47,924 nt of DNA, taken from contig JAUMXK010000008.1 of the NCBI GenBank assembly GCA_030535295.1, positions 1-47,924 of the forward strand. The letters run 5' to 3'. Source of the stretch: Eubacteriales bacterium (GTDB taxonomy: Bacteria > Bacillota > Clostridia > Lachnospirales > Vallitaleaceae). Under the pieces are notes generated by a model, which saw only the letters and a list, made by a program, of their open reading frames with translations, did not search any database and was not told the DNA's origin. The position numbers were made by a program, and so were the translations under genes. The first letter of the stretch is position 1; each line of letters begins with the position of its first letter. Of this stretch, positions 16,555 to 24,567 are shown in pieces.

Positions 16555-17001
16555 ATGATTGCAATTGGATCGGACCATGGTGGATTTGCACTGAAACAGG
16601 AAATCATAGATTACTTGGAAAAAAATGGCTATTCTTATCAGGATGTGGGAGCATACGAGCCGGAAGCGGTGGATTATCCGGACATTGCCAAACAAGTGGT
16701 GGAGCTTATCTTAGACGGAAAAGCGGAAAAGGGGATTTTGATATGCGGAACAGGTATCGGTATTTCGATTGCAGCCAATCGCTATCAGGGAATCCGCGCG
16801 GCTCTGTGCCATGACTGCTTTTCAGCGGAGGCAACCAGACTGCACAATGATGCCAATATCTTGGCCATGGGCGGCAGAGTTATTGGTGGGGAGCTTGCCA
16901 GAAAGATTACCCATACTTTTCTGAATACGCCTTTTTCGGAGGATGAAAGACACAAGCGCCGAATCGGCAAAATTGCCGGCGGCAAAGAATTAGAAGCATA
17001 A
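16555..17001 (+). CDS. rpiB: Ribose-5-phosphate isomerase B
   Basis: Interconverts ribose 5-phosphate and ribulose 5-phosphate in the pentose phosphate pathway. The 148-residue protein begins with the family's usual MIAIGSDHGG; Cys64 in LICGTGIG and His97 in RLHNDAN are the expected catalytic residues, and NILAMGGR is present. An in-frame ATG at 16519 would add 12 residues, but GAGGAG immediately before 16555 sets the true start. A TATAAT box at 16525-16530 may belong to a promoter with a poor -35 (TTCCAA). It is followed 26 bases later by upp. Confidence 0.95.
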   Translation: MIAIGSDHGGFALKQEIIDYLEKNGYSYQDVGAYEPEAVDYPDIAKQVVELILDGKAEKGILICGTGIGISIAANRYQGIRAALCHDCFSAEATRLHNDANILAMGGRVIGGELARKITHTFLNTPFSEDERHKRRIGKIAGGKELEA

Positions 17002-17027
17002 CATATTGAACTTGAAAGGAGCTTATT

Positions 17028-17657
17028 ATGACAAATGTATTTGTAATGGATCACCCGCTTATTCAACATAAAATCGGAGTTTTGAGAAGAAAAGAAACGG
17101 GGCCGAAGGAGTTCAGAGAGCTTATCAGCGAAATCGCTATGCTCATGTCCTATGAAGCAACCAGAAATTTACCGCTGGAAGAAATCGAAATTGAAACCCC
17201 GATTGCCAAGACGACGGTAAAGCAAATTGAAGGCAGACATCTCGGGATTGTTCCGATTTTGAGAGCCGGTCTTGGAATGGTAGATGCGCTTTTGACTTTA
17301 GTACCGACCGCCAAGGTAGGACATATCGGTCTGTACCGTGATCCGGAATCTTTACAGCCGGTAGAATACTACTGCAAATTGCCGAGTGATGTAAGCGAAA
17401 GAGATATGTTTGTTTTAGACCCTATGTTGGCCACCGGCGGTTCTGCAATTGCCGCTATCGACTTTTTGAAGGCCAAAGGAGTCCATAAGCTTCACTTCTT
17501 ATGCATTATTGCAGCTCCTGAAGGAGTAAAAGCTTTGACAGAAGCACATCCGGATGTTCCTATTTATATTGGTGCATTGGATGAAAAATTAAATGACCAT
17601 GCCTATATTGTTCCGGGCTTAGGAGATGCGGGAGACCGTTTATTCGGAACAAAATAA
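17028..17657 (+). CDS. upp: Uracil phosphoribosyltransferase
   Basis: Salvages uracil to UMP using PRPP. The 209-residue protein has the standard length and motifs: ILRAGLGM at 78-85, the PRPP-binding loop [11 protein letters not shown] at about 130-140, and a C-terminal [10 protein letters not shown] uracil-binding segment. GAAAGGAG lies ahead of the ATG. It stands between rpiB and the TagO-like gene with short gaps, consistent with one transcript. The rpiB-upp neighbourhood upstream of wecB/mnaA and the ATP synthase genes is a known arrangement in Bacillus. Confidence 0.97.
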   Translation: MTNVFVMDHPLIQHKIGVLRRKETGPKEFRELISEIAMLMSYEATRNLPLEEIEIETPIAKTTVKQIEGRHLGIVPILRAGLGMVDALLTLVPTAKVGHIGLYRDPESLQPVEYYCKLPSDVSERDMFVLDPMLATGGSAIAAIDFLKAKGVHKLHFLCIIAAPEGVKALTEAHPDVPIYIGALDEKLNDHAYIVPGLGDAGDRLFGTK

Positions 17658-17668
17658 CGGAGGATGCA

Positions 17669-18760
17669 GTGGCTTTTTTTCAAATTTTTACAGATTATTA
17701 TAGTTATATGATTGCCTTTTTGCTGGCGTTTGTGATTTCCCTGGCGAGTACACCACTCAGTATGAAAATTGCTTACAAGGTAGGAGCGCTGGACAAACCC
17801 AAAAAAAGGGGAATGCACAGTAAAATAATGCCGAGAGCTGGTGGACTGGCTATATTTACGGGCTTTATCATTACCGTTTTGTTTTTGATGTACCATGTAG
17901 CGGAAAGCCAGAGAATCACAATATGGGGATTGCTCCTTGGGGCCACCATTATCACATCACTGGGTTTTATTGATGATATCTACGGTCTGCGTCCCAGAAC
18001 CAGAATTGTGGTGCAGTTGATTGCAGCCCTAATCGCCGTAATGACCGGAACTCGCATTTCGGATATTACCATTCCGCTGCTGGGAACCATCGAATTTGGT
18101 ATTTTCAGCAATGTGATTACCGTTTTTTGGATTATCGGTGTGACCAATGCCGTCAACTTGTTGGACGGTTTGGACGGTTTGGCAACCGGAGTAGCTTCCA
18201 TTGCTTGTACGACATTGATGATTATTGCAGTCATTTTTGGAGACCCGATGTTGGCAGGACTGCCGATTTTACTGACAGCGGCTTTGGCAGGAAGCTGTCT
18301 GGGATTTTTGCCATACAATTTCAATCCGGCCAAGATTTTTATGGGGGATACCGGCTCGACATTTTTAGGCTATAGTTTGGCGGTGATTTCCATTCAAACC
18401 ATGCTAAAAACCTATACGGCCATGACTTTAGTGGTGGCGGTCATTGTTTTGGCATTGCCGATTGGAGATACTTTGTTTGCCATTATCCGTCGGACGGCCA
18501 ATCGCCGGCCGATTAGCGAAGCCGATAGAGGGCATTTGCATCACCGTTTGATTGATAAGGGACTCAGCCATAAAAAAGCGGTATTGACCCTATATTTTGT
18601 CAGCGGACTTTTCGGCTTGGCAGCGATTTTGATTGTCATAAAAGATGCTTGGGTGGCCGTCATCATTTTATGTTTGGTGTTCGGAATTTGGATTTTCGAC
18701 AATTTGCGTCATCACAGACAAGAAAAAAGAAACAGAGAAACGGAAAGTGAGGAAATATGA
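17669..18760 (+). CDS. tagO: Undecaprenyl-phosphate N-acetylglucosaminyl-1-phosphate transferase (TagO/WecA-like)
   Basis: Polytopic membrane enzyme of 363 residues in the MraY/WecA/TagO family. It should transfer HexNAc-1-phosphate, probably GlcNAc-1-phosphate, to undecaprenyl phosphate and so start teichoic-acid or other secondary wall polymer synthesis. Visible motifs are Asp102-Asp103 in IDDIYGLRPR, NLLDGLDGLATG at about 163-174, IFMGDTGSTF and the cytosolic histidine motif HLHHRL. About ten membrane helices are expected. The start is GTG at 17669, with GGAGG at 17659-17663. Its stop overlaps the next start by four bases, so coupling with the reductase-like gene is likely. TagO versus WecA naming depends on the polymer, which is not known here. 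Confidence 0.9.
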   Translation: MAFFQIFTDYYSYMIAFLLAFVISLASTPLSMKIAYKVGALDKPKKRGMHSKIMPRAGGLAIFTGFIITVLFLMYHVAESQRITIWGLLLGATIITSLGFIDDIYGLRPRTRIVVQLIAALIAVMTGTRISDITIPLLGTIEFGIFSNVITVFWIIGVTNAVNLLDGLDGLATGVASIACTTLMIIAVIFGDPMLAGLPILLTAALAGSCLGFLPYNFNPAKIFMGDTGSTFLGYSLAVISIQTMLKTYTAMTLVVAVIVLALPIGDTLFAIIRRTANRRPISEADRGHLHHRLIDKGLSHKKAVLTLYFVSGLFGLAAILIVIKDAWVAVIILCLVFGIWIFDNLRHHRQEKRNRETESEEI

Positions 18761-19692
18761 AAATTGTAATTGCCGGTGCCGGTGCTATGGGAGGACGTTT
18801 TGGCTATATGTTGCAAAACATTGGTCAAGAAGTCATCTATGTAGATAGTTGGCAAGAAAATATTGATATGATGAATGAACGTGGTCTGGTGGTGGATGAT
18901 AACGGCATGGAGAAAGTCATTCCTGTCAAAGCCTACCATACTAGTAAAGTGCCAAATGAAACAGCGGACTTGGTGATTTTATTTGTTAAGTCTATGCAGC
19001 TGCCGGAAATGCTCTCAGACTTAAGGCCGATGTTAAGCGATCATACAGCGGTGATTTGCTTGCTCAATGGTCTTGGACATGTGGAAACGATGAAAGAATT
19101 TATACCGACTGAGAATATTTTTGTCGGCGTGACCTTGTGGACAGCCCGTATGCTGGGAGCCGGTCATGTGCATTTATCAGGCGATGGTATGATAGAGCTG
19201 CAAAATATTGGAGCGGAGAAAAAAGAGACAGCGGAAAAAATTGTAGAACTCTTCAATCAAGCAGGTTTGAAGGCAAGCTACAGTCCTCAGGTGCTGCACT
19301 CGATTTGGACGAAAGCCTGTGTCAATGGTGCAATGAATGCAGTTTGTGCTATTTTGGATTGCAATTTGATGCAATTCGGTCAAGTACCGGATGGAGATAT
19401 CTTCATTTCCAATATTATTAAGGAATTTGCCTGGGCAGCCAAAGAGGAAGCCGGTGTTGAGCTGGATACGGATAAGGTTTTTCAGATTGTCAAAGGTTCT
19501 CTCCACCCGGATAGACAGGGCAAACATTATCCATCCATGCATCAGGATTTGGTGCAAAATCACAGAAAAACAGAAATTGACTTTTTAAACGGCTATGTGT
19601 GGAGACTTGGTAAGTCCAAGGGGGTAGCGACTCCATACTGTGAAATCATTACGATATTGACTCATGGCAAGGAAACAATTTTAGGAATTTAG
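18757..19692 (+). CDS. Ketopantoate reductase family protein (PanE/ApbA-like)
   Basis: NADPH-dependent 2-dehydropantoate 2-reductase family member of 311 residues. The nucleotide-binding motif GAGAMGG is at residues 7-13, the catalytic Lys186 lies in IWTKACVN, Asn190 and Asn194 follow, and the HYPSMHQDL and KTEIDFLNG segments near the C-terminus are family hallmarks. In pantothenate synthesis it would reduce ketopantoate to pantoate. No panB, panC or ilvC is nearby, and many paralogues reduce other 2-oxo acids, so the gene symbol is withheld. It overlaps the TagO-like gene by ATGA and is followed by an intrinsic terminator. Confidence 0.85.
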   Translation: MKIVIAGAGAMGGRFGYMLQNIGQEVIYVDSWQENIDMMNERGLVVDDNGMEKVIPVKAYHTSKVPNETADLVILFVKSMQLPEMLSDLRPMLSDHTAVICLLNGLGHVETMKEFIPTENIFVGVTLWTARMLGAGHVHLSGDGMIELQNIGAEKKETAEKIVELFNQAGLKASYSPQVLHSIWTKACVNGAMNAVCAILDCNLMQFGQVPDGDIFISNIIKEFAWAAKEEAGVELDTDKVFQIVKGSLHPDRQGKHYPSMHQDLVQNHRKTEIDFLNGYVWRLGKSKGVATPYCEIITILTHGKETILGI

Positions 19693-19698
19693 AAAAGT

Positions 19699-19725
19699 AA
19701 AGAAGTCTTTGGACTTCTTTCTTTT
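19699..19725 (+). terminator. Intrinsic terminator before wecB
   Basis: AAAGAAGTC (19699-19707) pairs with GACTTCTTT (19712-19720) around a four-base loop and is followed by CTTTT. Some read-through to wecB is possible because only 14 bases separate it from the next start. Confidence 0.8.
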
Positions 19726-19739
19726 GCAAAGGAGAAAAA

Positions 19740-20858
19740 ATGGATAGAAAGATTAAGGTCATGTCCGTGTTCGGAACCAGACCGGAAGCAGTAAAAATGG
19801 CGCCCGTAGTGCAAGCAGTGCAAAATCATCCGGAGCTCGAATCGGTTGTGGCGGTGACGGCACAGCATAGAGAAATGCTGGATCAGGTGCTCGAGGTCTT
19901 TGATATTCATCCGGATTATGACCTCAATATTATGCAGGCAGGTCAGACTTTGACGCAGATTACTACCAGAGCGATGAACGGCCTGGAAGAGGTATTTATT
20001 AAGGCGAAGCCGGATATTGTTCTGGTGCATGGGGATACTACCACCAGCTTTGCCGGCGCTTTGGCAGCGTTTTATCAACAAATTCCGGTCGGTCATGTGG
20101 AGGCCGGACTCCGTACTTTCAACAAATATGAGCCGTTTCCGGAAGAAATGAATCGCTGTCTGACCGGAAGATTGGCGGAATTTCACTTTTCGCCGACTGA
20201 AAATTCGAAAAAGAATTTGTTGAAGGAAAACATCGCCGAAGAACAGATTTTTGTGACGGGAAATACCGTTATTGATGCTTTGCAAACAACAATTCAAGAG
20301 AACTATAGCTTTGAATACGATTTGCTCAATCGCTTGGATTTTGATAAGAAAATTATCACCATGACGGCGCACCGCAGAGAAAATCTGGGCGAGCCTTTAA
20401 AAGAAATCTGTCAGGCGATTAAGACCATCGTGGAGAAGAATCCTGATGTGGAAGTGGTATATGCCGTACATCTGAATCCGAAAGTTCAGGAAACGGCCAA
20501 ATCCATTTTGGGAGATTTGAAACAGGTGCATTTGATTCCGCCTTTGGCATTGCAGGATATGCACAATTTGATGAATCGTTCTTACTTGGTATTGACTGAT
20601 TCCGGCGGATTGCAGGAAGAAGTGCCGAGTATGGGCAAGCCGGTTCTGGTGCTGCGCAATGTGACGGAGCGTCCGGAGGGAGTAGAAGCCGGAACCTTGA
20701 AACTGGTGGGTACAGACTATCAAACCATTGTGAGAGAAACGGAAAATTTACTACACAAGCCGGAGGAATATCAAAAGATGGCCGGAGCCGTCAATCCTTA
20801 TGGTGATGGAAAAGCCTCATTGCGTATCGCCGACATCCTTGCGAAGAAATTAAAATAA
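19740..20858 (+). CDS. wecB: UDP-N-acetylglucosamine 2-epimerase (non-hydrolysing)
   Basis: Converts UDP-GlcNAc to UDP-ManNAc, a precursor for wall teichoic acid linkage units and for pyruvylated secondary wall polymers that hold SLH proteins. The 372-residue protein has FGTRPEAVKMAP at 11-22, HGDTTTSFAG at about 97-106, HVEAGLRT at 119-126, HRREN near 212 and DSGGLQEE near 286-293, all typical of the family (mnaA in Bacillus). AAAGGAG precedes the ATG. With the TagO-like enzyme it supplies the early steps of a wall polymer. In Bacillus this gene lies directly before the atp operon, while here about 10.9 kb intervenes. Confidence 0.95.
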   Translation: MDRKIKVMSVFGTRPEAVKMAPVVQAVQNHPELESVVAVTAQHREMLDQVLEVFDIHPDYDLNIMQAGQTLTQITTRAMNGLEEVFIKAKPDIVLVHGDTTTSFAGALAAFYQQIPVGHVEAGLRTFNKYEPFPEEMNRCLTGRLAEFHFSPTENSKKNLLKENIAEEQIFVTGNTVIDALQTTIQENYSFEYDLLNRLDFDKKIITMTAHRRENLGEPLKEICQAIKTIVEKNPDVEVVYAVHLNPKVQETAKSILGDLKQVHLIPPLALQDMHNLMNRSYLVLTDSGGLQEEVPSMGKPVLVLRNVTERPEGVEAGTLKLVGTDYQTIVRETENLLHKPEEYQKMAGAVNPYGDGKASLRIADILAKKLK

Positions 20859-20972
20859 ATAAAGCTGAGATTTGCGAAGATTCGCTCGATAAAAGGAAAA
20901 AAAGATAGGATTCTAATGATATCATATCTTGTGTAACACCACCTTTCATTATGTGAAAATGCCGAAAAATTG

Positions 20973-21045
20973 AAAAATGTCGTGAAGAGAACTCAGATAC
21001 TGCCAAGAATTAGGGTAAGATGAGCTGACTCTACACGACATTTTT
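20973..21045. repeat. Long-loop inverted repeat downstream of wecB
   Basis: Perfect 12-bp arms, 20973-20984 (AAAAATGTCGTG) and 21034-21045 (CACGACATTTTT), enclose 49 bases. Inside, AGAG/CTCT and CTCA/TGAG can extend the stem with small internal loops. The second arm runs into TTTTTCTTT. It could be a terminator of the wecB transcript, a structured small RNA or a miniature mobile-element remnant. Confidence 0.6.
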
Positions 21046-21209
21046 CTTTGTTGAATGGGTTAGATAATACGAACCAAAACCTGCTTGGCAAGTGGATTTG
21101 AGAGCAAAATAATGTAAGAAATGACCAAAATATTTTCTGTTTGAAAGAAAAAATATATTGAAAAAAACGAAAAAAAGTAAAAAACATATCAAAATTGATG
21201 AAATTATAC

Positions 21210-21238
21210 TTGAAATATCAATAAAAATATTATATGAT
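21210..21238 (+). promoter_or_regulatory. Candidate promoter of the sulfur cassette
   Basis: TTGAAA at 21210-21215 and TATGAT at 21233-21238 with a 17-base spacer, in an AT-rich region about 125 bases ahead of the oxidoreductase gene. ATCAA-AA-TTGAT at about 21188-21199 immediately upstream could be an operator half-site pair. The rest of the 505-base gap 20859-21363 holds the inverted repeat noted separately and no gene. Confidence 0.6.
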
Positions 21239-21363
21239 AATAAAGTAAATGTATTAAATTTTGATAACATTAATGTATTGCTTGATTTTCCGATGTTCTC
21301 CAAAGTAGGATGAAACCAAAACAGAGGGTAGGAAAGTGGAGTATATAAAATGGAGGGAATCGA

Positions 21364-23061
21364 ATGAGCAAAAGATATGTTGTAGTTGGTGGTGTTGCAG
21401 GTGGTGCTTCGGCAGCGGCAAGAATTCGTCGTATTGATGAGAATGCCGATATTCAAATCTATGATAAGGGACCGGATGTATCGTTCTCCAATTGCTGCTT
21501 ACCAAACTTTTTAAGCGGTGAAGTAAAACATACGGATGATTTGGTATTATATGATCCGGTGACTTTCAAAAAGACATTCAATCTGGATGCAAAGGTCAAT
21601 CATGAAGTCATTGAAATCAAAGCCGAAGAGCATAAAGTAGTGATTCGCAATACGGTGACCGGAGAAGAATTTGAGGATTCCTATGATTACCTGATTTTAT
21701 CTCCGGGTGCAGAAGCGATTCGTCCGGCTTCCATCAAAAATATCGACGGCAAGAACGTATTCGTGATTAAGAATGTTCAAGATATTCGTGAATTGGACGG
21801 ATTCTTGACTGAAAATGAAGTACAGGACATTTGCGTAGTGGGTGGCGGCTTTATCGGAGTAGAAGCGGCGGAATGCTTAAGACATTCCGGAAAAAATGTT
21901 ACTTTGGTGGAAGCAGCAGACCAAATTATGGCTCCATTTGATTATGATATGGTACAAATGTTGCACAAAGAATTGCATGACAACAAAGTGGAATTGATTT
22001 TATCCGACTCTGTTGTAGAAATCAAAGACGAAGAAGTGGTACTGCAAAGCGGTAGAACTGTCAAAGCCAAAGCTGTGATTATGGCAATCGGTGTAAAACC
22101 GGATGTAGCTTTTGCAGCCAAATCCGGTGTAAAAATCGGCGAAACCGGTGGTATTGTAGTAGACCACAACTTCCAAACCAATTTAAAAGATGTATATGCA
22201 GTCGGTGATGCGATTGAAACATTCAATTCCATTACCAGAAAGAAGACCAGACTTCCTCTTGCCGGTCCTGCGCAAAGACAAGCCAGAATGGTAGCAGATG
22301 GACTGTTTGGAAAGCCTTTCCAAAATAAAGGCGTTATCGGTTCCTCGTGTATTCGTGTATTCGACCTCAATGCAGCCAGCACCGGTCTCAATGAAAAAGA
22401 ATGTAAAAAACATGGCATTGACTACCGTGTAGCATTGGTCATTCCGAATGATAAGGTAGGTTTGATGCCGAATGCCAATCCAATTCATTTCAAACTGATT
22501 TATGAATATCCAAGCGGAAGAATCTTGGGAGCTCAATCTATCGGTAAGGGCGATGTGGTTCGCAGAGTCAATGTGATTGCCACCATGATTACCATGAACG
22601 GTGATTTAGAAGACCTCAAAGAGTTGGAATTATGCTATGCACCTGCTTTCGGAACGGCGAAAGATGCGGTAAACTTTGCAGCGCTTGCAGCTTTGAACCA
22701 CTTGAATGGTGTCTATGATCAAGTACCGGTAACTATGGTAAGAGAATTGGTAGAGAGAGGCGAATATATCTTAGACGTACGTGGTAAAGGTGCTTTTGAC
22801 AATTCTCATGTCAAGGGAGCGGTCAACATTCCGATTGAAGAAATCAGAGAGCGCTATCATGAAATTCCGAAAGACCGTACAATATACGTTCATTGTCGTA
22901 CATCTTGGAACAGCTACTACGTAATTCAGGCATTGAAGGGCTTCGGATATCACAATGTAGTGAATATTCAAGGCTCCTTCCTGGCGTTGAGCTATTACGA
23001 GTATTTCAATGATGTGACAACCGGAAGAGAACCGATTGTTACAGGTTATAATTTTAAATAA
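21364..23061 (+). CDS. CoA-disulfide reductase/rhodanese fusion (NAD(P)H sulfur reductase type)
   Basis: FAD-dependent pyridine nucleotide-disulfide oxidoreductase of 565 residues with a C-terminal rhodanese domain. The FAD motif GGVAGGASAAAR is at 9-20, the active-site cysteine of the CoA-disulfide reductase family is Cys44 in SFSNCC, a second NAD-binding GGGFIGVEAAE follows near 160, and YAVGDA marks the flavin end. The rhodanese part (about 455-565) has Cys511 in HCRTSWNS. Related enzymes reduce CoA persulfide, polysulfide or elemental sulfur with NAD(P)H. No signal peptide, so cytosolic. It has its own promoter and is followed 75 bases later by a YeeE/YedE sulfur transporter, so the pair probably imports a sulfur compound and releases sulfide. 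Confidence 0.9.
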   Translation: MSKRYVVVGGVAGGASAAARIRRIDENADIQIYDKGPDVSFSNCCLPNFLSGEVKHTDDLVLYDPVTFKKTFNLDAKVNHEVIEIKAEEHKVVIRNTVTGEEFEDSYDYLILSPGAEAIRPASIKNIDGKNVFVIKNVQDIRELDGFLTENEVQDICVVGGGFIGVEAAECLRHSGKNVTLVEAADQIMAPFDYDMVQMLHKELHDNKVELILSDSVVEIKDEEVVLQSGRTVKAKAVIMAIGVKPDVAFAAKSGVKIGETGGIVVDHNFQTNLKDVYAVGDAIETFNSITRKKTRLPLAGPAQRQARMVADGLFGKPFQNKGVIGSSCIRVFDLNAASTGLNEKECKKHGIDYRVALVIPNDKVGLMPNANPIHFKLIYEYPSGRILGAQSIGKGDVVRRVNVIATMITMNGDLEDLKELELCYAPAFGTAKDAVNFAALAALNHLNGVYDQVPVTMVRELVERGEYILDVRGKGAFDNSHVKGAVNIPIEEIRERYHEIPKDRTIYVHCRTSWNSYYVIQALKGFGYHNVVNIQGSFLALSYYEYFNDVTTGREPIVTGYNFK

Positions 23062-23077
23062 TAAATAGTGTGAGAAC

Positions 23078-23104
23078 CGGCTTTTGAGATTGTCTCAAAA
23101 GCCG
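23078..23104 (+). terminator. Perfect 12-bp hairpin between the two sulfur genes
   Basis: CGGCTTTTGAGA (23078-23089) and TCTCAAAAGCCG (23093-23104) pair perfectly around a three-base loop. No T run follows, so it may protect the upstream mRNA end or partially attenuate rather than terminate. Confidence 0.55.
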
Positions 23105-23136
23105 CTCATTCGGTTGATTTTGAATTAGGAGGAAAT

Positions 23137-24399
23137 ATGACTCGTACATTAAAAACACAAATTGTAGTAGCAGTTGCGATTATTGTTTTGATGGTTTGGT
23201 GGGGCTTCAGCATGCCTGCAAAATCAGCTTGGTATTTGGTAAGCGGTTTGTTAATCGGCTATATTTTGACTCGTTCCCGTTTCGGTTTTGCCGGCGGTGT
23301 CAAAAGACCGTATATGACCGGAGATACGTCTTTAAATGAAGCCTTATTCTTTATGTTTGTTATTACCGCAGTAGTGGTAGCGGTAATTCAGTGGAAGGCG
23401 GCGGCAGGTGGTGCAGTTCTTGCCAGTCAAGTGACAGAAGGACTCAAAGCAATTCCCGGAACCGATTCGGTGAAGCCTTTTGATATCGGTATTATTGTAG
23501 GAGGATTCTTATTCGGTGGCGGAATGATTCTGGCCGGCGGTTGTGCTTCCGGTACATTGAGCGATTTGGGCGAAGGTGCCGTTCGTTCTTTGATTGCCTT
23601 TGCATTTTACCTTATCGGTGCACCTATCGGACACTGGTTGCGCTTTGTTTACAACAAATCGGACAACAAAATTATAAGCTATACCTTGTATTTGCCGGAT
23701 AAATTGGGCTATTTCTGGTCAGTGGTTCTGATTGCCGTCTTATTCCTTATTTTGTACTATATTGTAAAATCTTACAGCTACAAGAGAAAGAAAGCCGGTA
23801 CCTTTATTAAGCCGGAATACGAAGAGATTGAAAAAGGTTTGGACTATGATAGTGCTCCATTCTTTAGTTATGAAACCTATCATCGTCTTTTCATCAAACG
23901 TTGGTCTTTCATGCGTGGCGGACTGTTGTTGGCGATTATGTTTATCTTTGTCTTGGTACAAACAGACAAGATGTGGGGTGTTACCTCTGCCTTTACGACA
24001 ATGGCGGTTGCGATTTTCAGTCGCTTAGGAATTGACTTTGAAGCTATCGGAGGCTTTACCAACGAAATTAAGCAAGCTTCCAACCTTTTTGAACATACAG
24101 GAACCATTCGTAACATCGGTATTATTTTGGGTGCGGCGATTTCCTTCTTGTTGGCAGGACGCTTCAAACTGGATTACGACTTTGATTTTAAAGATGGTGC
24201 CCTTTATGCCTTTGGCGGTCTTATCATGGGTATCGGTGCTCGTTTTGCAAGAGGCTGTAATGTAGGTGCTTTGTACTCTGCTATTACTTCTTTCTCTATT
24301 CATGGTTGGGGTTTCCTTGTATTTATGACCATCGGCGGTATCGCATTCTTGAAGTTCTTTGAAGGCAGATGCGGCATTATTCCGAAGCGTAAATTATAA
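23137..24399 (+). CDS. YeeE/YedE family sulfur-compound transporter
   Basis: A polytopic membrane protein of 420 residues with two related halves. Each half carries a conserved cysteine block: GGCASGTLSDLGEG around Cys136 and RGCNVGALYSA around Cys374. In the characterised relative TsuA (YeeE) such cysteines relay thiosulfate through the membrane. A charged cytosolic loop lies at about 210-245. GGAGGAAAT precedes the ATG. Its place behind a CoA-disulfide reductase/rhodanese suggests uptake of thiosulfate or another sulfane sulfur donor. YedE homologues are also linked to selenium metabolism in some bacteria; no selenium gene is nearby and no TusA is visible. Confidence 0.85.
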   Translation: MTRTLKTQIVVAVAIIVLMVWWGFSMPAKSAWYLVSGLLIGYILTRSRFGFAGGVKRPYMTGDTSLNEALFFMFVITAVVVAVIQWKAAAGGAVLASQVTEGLKAIPGTDSVKPFDIGIIVGGFLFGGGMILAGGCASGTLSDLGEGAVRSLIAFAFYLIGAPIGHWLRFVYNKSDNKIISYTLYLPDKLGYFWSVVLIAVLFLILYYIVKSYSYKRKKAGTFIKPEYEEIEKGLDYDSAPFFSYETYHRLFIKRWSFMRGGLLLAIMFIFVLVQTDKMWGVTSAFTTMAVAIFSRLGIDFEAIGGFTNEIKQASNLFEHTGTIRNIGIILGAAISFLLAGRFKLDYDFDFKDGALYAFGGLIMGIGARFARGCNVGALYSAITSFSIHGWGFLVFMTIGGIAFLKFFEGRCGIIPKRKL

Positions 24400-24497
24400 A
24401 TTCAACTTTCCCACGTTCTCACTCTACAGAGTGGGATAGGGCCAAAAAAGGCTGTGAGTAAGTCGAGTTGTAGAAATATCGTGTAAAACTAAAAATC

Positions 24498-24533
24498 AAA
24501 TCAAGGCAACTCCAAGCAGTTGTCTTGATTTTT
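24498..24533 (+). terminator. Intrinsic terminator before the permease gene
   Basis: AAATCAAG (24498-24505) and CAACT (24507-24511) pair with AGTTG (24518-24522) and CTTGATTT (24524-24531) around a six-base loop, followed by TT. It ends the sulfur transcript 35 bases before the next start. A second small hairpin (CACTC/GAGTG) lies near 24421-24434. Confidence 0.8.
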
Positions 24534-24567
24534 ACAGAAATAAATTTCAGAAAGAACGGAGATATGC

